From: JBGOUJ01 sp041477005
GTDB taxonomy: Bacteria > Acidobacteriota > Terriglobia > Bryobacterales > JACQDG01
Direction of reading: 5' to 3'
DNA length: 19,396 bases
Assembly: GCA_041477005.1 (NCBI GenBank)
Contig: JBGOUJ010000075.1
Coordinates: 1 to 19,396 of the forward strand
Part shown: positions 14,831 to 19,396 of the stretch, piece after piece
How positions within the stretch are numbered: position 1 is the first letter of the stretch
Layout of the letters: every line of letters starts with the position of its first letter
Notes under the pieces: model-generated
What the model was told of the DNA's origin: nothing
The model's input: the letters and a program-made list of their open reading frames with translations, nothing else
Database searches by the model: none
Translations under genes and position numbers: made by a program

Positions 14831-14836
14831 TATGAT
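14831..14836 (+). promoter_or_regulatory. -10 box (TATGAT) before the deazaflavin/PNPOx-fold gene
   Basis: TATGAT lies 23 bases before ATG 14860, and a Shine-Dalgarno-like GGAAGG (14849-14854) sits 5 bases before that ATG. This gene therefore has a normal leader, unlike most others in the window. Confidence 0.35.
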
Positions 14837-14859
14837 ACAGGCCGGAGCGGAAGGACCCA

Positions 14860-15228
14860 ATGACCGAGGACGCTCTTGCCACTTCGCTGAAGAAGCGCCG
14901 CCAGATCTCCATAACCGTCGTCGGCCGCCGCACGGGCCGCTCGATCACGATACCGGTTTGGTTCGTGTTCGAGGAGAGCGCGCTGTGGCTCCTGCCCGTG
15001 TACGGCTCCCGGACGCAGTGGTATCGGAATCTTCAGGCAAATCGCGCCATCACGATCCACGCGGGCAGCGAGCGGCTGGGCCTTCGATCCCGACTCTTGA
15101 AGAACGCGCCGGCTGTGCGCAAGGTGGTCCGGCAGTTCCGCGAAAAGTACACACCGGAACAAATCAAGCGCTGGTACACCGGGCTGGATGTTGCGGCACA
15201 CATACCGTGTCCAATCCGCGACACCTAA
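14860..15228 (+). CDS. Deazaflavin-dependent nitroreductase/PNPOx-like protein
   Basis: The 122-residue protein has the split-barrel pattern of small flavin or F420-binding oxidoreductases: ITVVGRRTGRSITIPVWFVFEESALWLLPVYGSRTQWYRNLQANRAITIHAG. The GRxTGRxxxxPVWFV and WYRNLxANxxI motifs match the Ddn/DUF385-like group, where they form the cofactor pocket. The C-terminal part (VRQFREKYTPEQIKRWYTGLD) is a helical cap. Redox activity and cofactor (F420, FMN or none) are not provable from sequence. It is a single-gene module between repeat copies 2 and 3; its stop is one base from copy 3. No functional link to its neighbours is evident. Confidence 0.75.
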   Translation: MTEDALATSLKKRRQISITVVGRRTGRSITIPVWFVFEESALWLLPVYGSRTQWYRNLQANRAITIHAGSERLGLRSRLLKNAPAVRKVVRQFREKYTPEQIKRWYTGLDVAAHIPCPIRDT

Positions 15229-15229
15229 A

Positions 15230-15259
15230 ATGCCCCTCGTCTTCCAATCCGGCTCCAAC
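15230..15259 (+). repeat. Cassette-boundary repeat, copy 3
   Basis: This copy differs from copy 1 by A to G in the ninth base of the body (CTCGTC) and continues TCCGGCTCCAAC. It starts one base after the preceding stop. Its own frame encodes MPLVFQSGSN and ends after 20 codons at 15292. Confidence 0.85.
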
Positions 15260-15307
15260 TGCAGGGCCACCTTGAAAGCCGTTGCGCCGTGATTGTAGAC
15301 TCGATTT

Positions 15308-15586
15308 ATGCCGAACCTCTATCCCGCTCATGGTCATCCCGAAGGTACCAGCGGTAGCCCATGGTTCTCGATATGGGACGATATGGTTTACCCTGCACAC
15401 GGGCATCTGGAGAGGACAAGTGGCAGTCCGTGGTTTCGAATTCGAGACGGCAAGCTCTATCCGGCGCATGGCCATCCCGAAGGGACGAGTGGTAGTCCCC
15501 GGTTCACGATCCGTGGGGACAAGCTCTACCCGGCCCACGGTCATCCAGGGGGAACCAGCGGCAGTCCTTGGTTCAATATGCGATGA
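15308..15586 (+). CDS. Four-fold 23-residue repeat protein
   Basis: The 92-residue protein is almost entirely four tandem repeats with consensus YPAHGHPEGTSGSPWF-I-R-D-K-L. Repeats start at residues 5, 28, 51 and 74; the fourth is four residues short, and the first four residues of the protein (MPNL) could complete it, as in closed beta-structures. The repeats keep their protein sequence while synonymous sites vary (the conserved Ala uses all four codons), which shows selection on the protein. I do not know the family for certain; it may relate to four-fold beta-flower-type proteins. There is no signal peptide or membrane helix. The histidines (HGH) could bind metal. It lies between repeat copies 3 and 4 in the cassette-like array. 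A TAGACT hexamer (15295-15300) ends 7 bases before the ATG. Confidence 0.8.
   Translation: MPNLYPAHGHPEGTSGSPWFSIWDDMVYPAHGHLERTSGSPWFRIRDGKLYPAHGHPEGTSGSPRFTIRGDKLYPAHGHPGGTSGSPWFNMR
15320..15583 (+). repeat. Tandem 69-base coding repeat (3.8 units)
   Basis: Units run 15320-15388, 15389-15457, 15458-15526 and 15527-15583. They are coding repeats, not CRISPR: there are no spacers and the differences fall mostly at third codon positions. Confidence 0.9.
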
Positions 15587-15596
15587 TTTCGCAACA

Positions 15597-15626
15597 ATGC
15601 CTCTCATCTTCCAATCCGGCCCCAAC
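15597..15626 (+). repeat. Cassette-boundary repeat, copy 4
   Basis: This copy has T for C in the second codon (ATGCCTCTC) and continues TCCGGCCCCAAC. It starts 10 bases after the repeat protein's stop. Its own frame (MPLIFQSGPNRNADLL...) stays open for 57 codons to TGA at 15768-15770 but then overlaps the opposing gene, so I do not call it as a protein. Confidence 0.85.
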
Positions 15627-15674
15627 CGCAACGCAGATCTTCTCAAGAAACGCGGGTCGCGTCTGCTGGCTCCG

Positions 15675-15700
15675 CCACTGATTTCCAATACACGGCCCCA
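15675..15700 (+). repeat. Degenerate fifth copy of the boundary repeat
   Basis: CCACTGATTTCCAATACACGGCCCCA resembles the repeat core (CTCATCTTCCAAT-CCGGCCCCA) with a two-base insertion and several changes. It lies 7 bases beyond the 3' end of the inverted gene 15708-16337. It is likely a decayed copy. Confidence 0.45.
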
Positions 15701-15707
15701 CTCCTGC

Positions 15708-16337
15708 CTATGTCATATTGCTTTCCGCGTTATCGAATTCACGGCGCGCAGCATTGTACGTGTGCCTTGAGCGGAACTCGTACTCCTTGCCCGTAGCTAT
15801 GCTCCGGTAGCGGAAGCGTATCGAGGCTTGAAGCGACACATCGCCGCTGGCAATGATCTCGTACAGCCATCGCTCAGTCAGATCGCAGTTGAAAATCGCG
15901 TCATCTCCCGGCAGGACGGCTCCCTCGGACGTGGGCACGAACTCCTGTCGGTAGATGCCGGCCTCTGGTTTGTGCGGATCATCTACCGCTGCTTCGATGG
16001 TGAAGTCCACAAATGAAAGCGGCACGGACCCGTAGTTCTTCATCACCACGGCCATGTGCGCGGTGTGCCGATCCTCAAACAGCTCGGAGCGTATTCCCGA
16101 AACCGCAAAATACGGCCGGTGGGCCGCGTCAAAGGTGGCTTCGGTCACCTTAGCTTGCTGCTCTGCGGCCCTCGCCGCCGTAATCGCGGCCTCGGCTGCA
16201 CGGTTCGTGGCCTTCCAGAGCCGACGCGTTATCACAACGTAAACCACCGTTGCTACGGCGATCACGATAGTCCCGACCGCAGTGACCGCCCCACTGTTTC
16301 GGTTCAGCCAGCTCACCATCTGAGGAAGCCAGAACAT
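15708..16337 (-). CDS. Membrane-anchored hypothetical protein
   Basis: The family is unnamed to me. The 209-residue product has one N-terminal transmembrane helix (about 16-37, AVTAVGTIVIAVATVVYVVI) followed by basic residues and an Ala-rich coiled coil (about 39-66: RRLWKATNRAAEAAITAARAAEQQAK). The rest is a beta-rich domain with RPYFAV...HTAHMAVVMKNYGSVPLSFVDFTIEA and VLPGDDAIFNCDLT. Similar architectures are common uncharacterised proteins of soil bacteria. I start it at ATG 16337 because an extended -10 box lies just upstream; the frame is open to 16511, and ATG 16319 is another option. It runs opposite to the cassette genes, and its 3' end abuts the degenerate repeat copy. Confidence 0.72.
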   Translation of the reverse strand: MFWLPQMVSWLNRNSGAVTAVGTIVIAVATVVYVVITRRLWKATNRAAEAAITAARAAEQQAKVTEATFDAAHRPYFAVSGIRSELFEDRHTAHMAVVMKNYGSVPLSFVDFTIEAAVDDPHKPEAGIYRQEFVPTSEGAVLPGDDAIFNCDLTERWLYEIIASGDVSLQASIRFRYRSIATGKEYEFRSRHTYNAARREFDNAESNMT

Positions 16338-16344
16338 CGGTCGG

Positions 16345-16350
16345 ATTGTA
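16345..16350 (-). promoter_or_regulatory. Extended -10 box of the membrane-anchored protein gene
   Basis: On the minus strand TGGTACAAT gives an extended -10 (TG-N-TACAAT), whose last base is 7 bases before ATG 16337. There is no -35 and no Shine-Dalgarno, consistent with a leaderless message. Confidence 0.5.
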
Positions 16351-16523
16351 CCATTGGACCTGGATCTCGCAGCGCCCCGTAACCGTTGACATCCCCCGCC
16401 ATCTGCTTTACTAGAAAGCAGCCCTCCGACAGCCCTCGGTGTTTCCCAGAGGACATACTTCGCGAAATCTTGATCCCTCGGTGGCTGAATGAGGTAGTGC
16501 CGGGTCGACACTCTGTCTCTCCG

Positions 16524-16551
16524 TTGACAGCCCCGTCCGGGGCCTTATACT
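16524..16551 (+). promoter_or_regulatory. Promoter of the broken coiled-coil gene, with internal inverted repeat
   Basis: TTGACA (16524-16529) and TATACT (16546-16551) are 16 bases apart, a strong housekeeping-type promoter with the ATG 21 bases downstream. The spacer holds an inverted repeat, CCCCG-TC-CGGGG, that could be an operator. Confidence 0.7.
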
Positions 16552-16572
16552 GAAAGTGCAGTCTCCATCTCT

Positions 16573-16934
16573 ATGGCCAAGCCAAAATCCAAACGACCAA
16601 CGCAGGGAGTCATCCAAGAGAAACTCGGTGAACTCCTAACGCAGCAAACCTCCAGCATCCTTCAGGCGATGGACGACGGATTTGCTGCTCAGGACAAGAA
16701 GATCGAGAAGCGATTCATAGCGCAGAGTATTGCGCTCTCGGCGACAATGGATATGCAGCTCGCGCAGCTTGAAAAGCGCTTCATAGAAAAGCTCGACCGA
16801 CTCACTACCACCCTCGACAGGTTCTTGAAGCGTGTCATGTCACGGATGTCGAACAGGAATTTGTCTTCATGAAACAGGACGTGAAGCGCATCAAAACCGT
16901 CCTGCATGAGAAGCTGGGCGTCAACCTCGATTAG
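16573..16934 (+). pseudogene. Small coiled-coil protein gene frameshifted by a 5-base duplication
   Basis: ATG 16573 opens a 99-residue frame of heptad-rich helix (SSILQAMDDGFAAQDKKIEKRFI...LAQLEKRFIEKLDRLTTTLDRFLKRV) that then turns into an unrelated tail ending at TGA 16870-16872. The bases TGTCA occur twice in tandem at 16833-16842. Removing one copy restores a single 118-residue frame that continues RVTDVEQEFVFMKQDVKRIK and ends KLGVNLD at TAG 16932-16934. The restored tail keeps the heptad pattern, so a recent 5-base duplication is the simplest explanation. The first 88 residues are still translated and might form a partial coiled coil. The function is unknown; such proteins occur as uncharacterised coiled coils. 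A strong promoter precedes it and a terminator follows. Confidence 0.8.
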
Positions 16935-16998
16935 GCCGCCACGCCGTTTGGAAGCAGTTCAGAAACCCAAAGCGTCAGCCAACGCCCTGACGCACCCG

Positions 16999-17026
16999 AC
17001 CGCCCCCCGCGCGGTGTTTTTTGTTT
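16999..17026 (+). terminator. Intrinsic terminator
   Basis: Stem ACCGC (16999-17003) pairs with GCGGT (17011-17015) around a 7-base loop, followed by G and TTTTTTGTTT. It lies 65 bases after the restored stop of the coiled-coil gene and before the convergent gene end at 17094. Confidence 0.65.
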
Positions 17027-17093
17027 GCCCCCGCACCAACCTGCCTGAGCCACTGCGGGCGCGTTCGTCCGGAAAGCGACATCCCGGCGAATG

Positions 17094-17888
17094 TTACATT
17101 TTTGTGTTGCCCATTACGATGATGGCTTGACGAAGCTCAGAATTCACCAAGTCCCGCGGGGCGCTCGTTTTTTCATTGAACTCAGGCTGCTTCATGTTTG
17201 GATGCACCTTCTTAAGGGCATCGGCGAGCCCGGTCGGCTGGCCTTGCGCAGCCCAGGACGTGTACACATCGACCGTCAGCGCGTCGTAAAGATGACCGGA
17301 GCCACCGGGCAGGAAACGGCTGTAGCTTCGCCAGGCTTTAAGACCGCCGGCCTTTATCCGCTCTTCCTGGACTGGCGCCCAGATCTTAAGCTCCAATTCG
17401 CGCCAGGCGGCTGCCATGCCGGGTTTGATTTTCATTTGGTTGACGCGGTAGTAATCGCCTTCGGCAATCTCGCCGACCCCACCCACGGTAACCAGCATGC
17501 CGCTGGAAACCTGCCGACGGAGAGAGCTGAGCTTTGCCACATACTCCTCTGCCGTCATATTGACGCCCGCTTTCTCGATGGCCTGGGCCAGCCGGCTTTG
17601 GGCCGGGGCGGACGGGAATCCACGGGTGGCAGTGGAGCCAACGTAGTCACAAGTCGCGGCCTCTCCGGCAGGCACGACGTTGCGCGAGAAAACGAACCAC
17701 AGGACATCGCCTGACTCCACCATTGTTCTCATGCCCTTGGCTACGGTATCGCGTACGAACGATTCGTACTGGCTCGCTTTGGCGAGATCGACCTTCAAAC
17801 AAACTGTCTGCACAAACACCGGTTGGTTCTGGGCAACGGCGGTTTGGCAGACCAGGGCCGCCGTAAGAGTAAAGATAAGCTTTTTCAT
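17094..17888 (-). CDS. Exported hypothetical protein, possible dimeric alpha/beta-barrel
   Basis: I do not recognise a characterised homologue. The 264-residue product starts MKKLIFTLTAALVCQTAVAQNQ, a clear Sec signal peptide with likely cleavage after AVA. The mature protein contains two related alpha-beta halves: VFVQTVCLKVDLAKASQYESFVRD...AKG and YYRVNQMKIKPGMAAAWRELELKIWAPVQEERIKAGGLKAWRSYSRFLPGG. This looks like the NIPSNAP/EthD-like dimeric alpha-beta barrel arrangement; this is inference. Two cysteines remain after cleavage (VCLKV, TCDYV). ATG 17888 is chosen over 17903 because AGAGGTG lies 6-12 bases upstream and the signal peptide begins there. It has a GC-rich, structured upstream region and a possible promoter at 18026-18031. 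Confidence 0.78.
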   Translation of the reverse strand: MKKLIFTLTAALVCQTAVAQNQPVFVQTVCLKVDLAKASQYESFVRDTVAKGMRTMVESGDVLWFVFSRNVVPAGEAATCDYVGSTATRGFPSAPAQSRLAQAIEKAGVNMTAEEYVAKLSSLRRQVSSGMLVTVGGVGEIAEGDYYRVNQMKIKPGMAAAWRELELKIWAPVQEERIKAGGLKAWRSYSRFLPGGSGHLYDALTVDVYTSWAAQGQPTGLADALKKVHPNMKQPEFNEKTSAPRDLVNSELRQAIIVMGNTKM

Positions 17889-18031
17889 CGGAGCACCTCT
17901 CAATCATTCAGTTCCAAAGAGAAAGTCACGGTTGCCACTTGGGGGCGCCGGGCTTTTCGCCTTGGCGAATCGGCGGGCAAGGGAACCGCCCCTCAGAACG
18001 AATCAATGCGGTATGAAGTGCTGTCATTATA
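17889..18031 (-). promoter_or_regulatory. Possible structured 5' leader and promoter of the exported protein gene
   Basis: On the minus strand TATAAT (18031-18026) could start a leader of about 130 bases. The leader contains TTCGCC-AA-GGCGAA (17969-17956) and a GGCGG/CCGCC pair (about 17989-17971). No known riboswitch consensus was recognised. A protein-binding site or simple GC-rich spacer is equally possible. Confidence 0.3.
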
Positions 18032-18927
18032 GTCAAACTCCGGGCAGTTGTTTCAATGCCGCGAAAAAAATTTCTTGCGCTGGCGCGCGGCGAGGCAGTA
18101 CTCGTAGTACGAGGTGCTCCACCAACTTTCGTCCCAGGGCCGAGGAACTGCCGCGGTCACTGTATCGAGCGGTGCCTGGGCGATCGAGCCGCCAAGGCTC
18201 GGTTTGTAGTCGCTAGGTCAAACGCTTCCGGCTTGAAATCGCCAACCCGCGCCCCGACTCTATATCCATCCGCCAAAACCCAGCGCATGACCGCCGGCCG
18301 ATGGTCGCCGCAATCGCCCACGCCAAGGAATCGGATGTCCCTGGCTTCACCCGCAGCACCTCCTCCGAGAGTTGACGACCAACACCGCAAACCTTCCGCA
18401 GCCGCCGCCCAATTCCAAGCTCAGGTTGCAGAGCAACCGAGCCCGCATTCCGAAAAAGGTTTATGGGAAATCTTACCGGCGGTCCCGTCCCGCCGGCCCA
18501 ACCAGAGAAAGCAGGACCGTGATCAACACCATCAACGCTAATCCGGTGGGTACGAGCAACATTGGGGGCTCTCTCCGTTTACACACACTTCTCTTCCGAG
18601 GGCTTTCTTGATCTCGCCCGATGTCAACGTAAACACCCACCACCGCCGTGGTGGCAATGTAGGGTGCTCGATTGGTTTCATGGTCCTGACCGACCCTCGT
18701 ATCATCCATAGAGTACCATGCACCAAACAGAAGCGGTCGCTTTTGTTTCGGCGGAACTACAGACCCGCCGGCTCTATCTTCTCTTTAGAAAAATTTGACC
18801 CGCCCGCCCTACGATGGGCGGCGATCGCCTGGGCGTTCTCGATTGTGCCGCCGTTCTCCAGGTAGGCGGTCATTCCCGTCCTCGGCCTCGGGGGTACTGG
18901 AACGATTCGGTCGGAAAAATCATGACG
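18032..18927. other. About 900 bases without an intact gene
   Basis: Only short, overlapping frames occur on both strands, none with a convincing start, ribosome site or family motif. On the minus strand around 18473-18726, two frames contain hydrophobic or conserved-looking pieces (PPMLLVPTGLALMVLITVLLSLVGPAG; PRRWWVFTLTSGEIKKALG) that switch frame. This could be the residue of a small membrane-protein gene. I cannot identify it. Confidence 0.4.
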
Positions 18928-18953
18928 CACCCGGGACCGCCCGGGTGTATACT
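18928..18953 (+). promoter_or_regulatory. Perfect inverted repeat abutting a TATACT box
   Basis: CACCCGGG-ACCG-CCCGGGTG (18928-18947) is an 8-base perfect inverted repeat immediately followed by TATACT (18948-18953). It is placed like an operator covering the promoter spacer of the gene at 19006/19041; no T-run follows, so a terminator is less likely. Confidence 0.5.
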
Positions 18954-19005
18954 ACGCGCGTCCGAAGCGCCCAAATGGAAATTCCGGCCAAGGGGGAGGG
19001 CCACT

Positions 19006-19044
19006 ATGATTGATCAGGCAACAACAGAAAAGATAAAGCGGTGA
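19006..19044 (+). CDS. 12-codon leader ORF or frameshifted N-terminus
   Basis: ATG 19006 follows a strong Shine-Dalgarno (GGGGGAGG, about 18992-18999) and reads MIDQATTEKIKR before TGA 19042-19044, which overlaps the GTG of the next frame. One extra G in the GCGGTG run would join it directly to that frame as ...KIKRVIRTEGF. It is either a coupling leader or the true N-terminus of a frameshifted gene. Confidence 0.5.
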   Translation: MIDQATTEKIKR

Positions 19045-19382
19045 TTCGCACGGAAGGCTTTGGAGGACTGTTCGCCAAAGCGCAGGGGCTTCTCGGGATG
19101 GCAGTGGCGGCGGAGTTAGACGCGCTTGTCAGGAAAGGTGCAATCAACAAACTGGAGGAAATGCGCAAACACTTGCGCCACCTCGAAACAGCGACCAGGA
19201 GCATGGAAGGCGCAATCAGGACGGAACCGCCACCGGGCAGTATGTTTAGATTTCTGGCTCTGCGCAAGAATCTGACAGAACCCGCGATTTTATTGGGATT
19301 CTGTGGACGCGGTCTTCCGGAGCTGCTGAGGGCTTTGGGCGCGGTGAGTGCCCCATCGTCAATGTTGATAGGCCTTCAATGA
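19041..19382 (+). CDS. Small hypothetical protein
   Basis: No family is recognised. The frame from GTG 19041 encodes 113 residues: an N-terminal helix (FGGLFAKAQGLLGMAVAAELDALV), a charged amphipathic helix (INKLEEMRKHLRHLETATRSME), a Pro/Gly hinge, then FRFLALRKNLTEPAILLGFCGRGLPELL. GTG 19041 has no Shine-Dalgarno of its own, while ATG 19006 just upstream has a strong one. The protein is therefore made either by translational coupling to that leader or as one 125-residue product if a single base has been lost. It lies downstream of the inverted repeat/TATACT element. The window ends 14 bases after its stop. Confidence 0.5.
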   Translation: MIRTEGFGGLFAKAQGLLGMAVAAELDALVRKGAINKLEEMRKHLRHLETATRSMEGAIRTEPPPGSMFRFLALRKNLTEPAILLGFCGRGLPELLRALGAVSAPSSMLIGLQ

Positions 19383-19396
19383 GGATGTGCGCGCGC

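Noticed and set aside
15320..15583. CRISPR array
   Set aside because: The 69-base repeats are contiguous, coding and vary at third codon positions; there are no spacers.
14137..15626. Integron attC sites
   Set aside because: Conserved repeats follow genes as attC would, but I could not find consistent RYYYAAC and GTTRRRY ends or a long hairpin, and no integron integrase is present in the window. Partial CAAC/GTTG pairing is seen only near copy 3.
15597..15770. 57-codon ORF starting in repeat copy 4
   Set aside because: The part after the repeat shows no domain and overlaps the opposing gene; the shared start probably reflects the repeat.
17889..18031. c-di-GMP, cobalamin, fluoride or TPP riboswitch
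   Set aside because: None of the conserved core sequences of these classes was found in the leader.
18056..18541. Plus-strand frame of 161 codons
   Set aside because: No ribosome site, motif or sensible composition; competing frames on both strands have equal claims.

Overview
The window looks like a piece of an Acidobacteriota chromosome (Solibacter/Bryobacter-like). This is inferred from gene content: a PadR regulator with a long two-domain MacB/FtsX-type permease of the acidobacterial ADOP kind, a Ser/Thr kinase fused to a TolB-like domain and TPRs, a DUF1080 protein, and GC-rich coding sequence. No rRNA or other taxonomic marker is present. Several genes have a TANAAT/TATACT-like -10 box ending only 6-9 bases before the start codon and no Shine-Dalgarno, which suggests leaderless mRNAs.

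Positions 1-7460 are mostly conserved chromosome: the 3' end of a DNA methyltransferase gene, gatB, a 3-methyladenine DNA glycosylase, a convergent metallophosphoesterase, a 760-residue kinase-TolB-TPR protein, a 17-codon remnant of a second kinase gene, and a coupled pair of a DUF1080 protein and an exported amidohydrolase. An intact IS630-family element (7457-8663, TA duplication, CTAG target) sits at the 3' end of the amidohydrolase gene and supplies its stop codon. Next comes a minus-strand padR-permease operon (8789-11737) with a near-consensus promoter.

Positions 11945-17000 are accessory. Two complete, nearly identical tRNA-Ser(CGA) genes flank a 1.24-kb segment with an internally deleted tyrosine recombinase and a PIN toxin/antitoxin pair. 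After the second tRNA come four co-directional single-gene modules: a PD-(D/E)XK-like nuclease candidate, a HEPN-motif protein, a deazaflavin/PNPOx-fold protein, and a small protein of four 23-residue repeats. Each is followed within 1-26 bases by the same 29-30-base direct repeat. A fifth, degraded copy lies beside the next, inverted gene. This cassette-like array is the most unusual feature. I could not fit it to integron attC structure, and each repeat reads like the first codons of a gamma-glutamylcyclotransferase-type gene (MPLIFQ(Y/S)GS). Then follow a membrane-anchored protein, and a coiled-coil gene broken by a 5-base tandem duplication and closed by an intrinsic terminator.

Positions 17094-19396 hold an exported protein with a structured leader, about 1 kb without an intact gene, and a small unrecognised gene that may carry a one-base frameshift. 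All calls come from reading the sequence; no database search was run.
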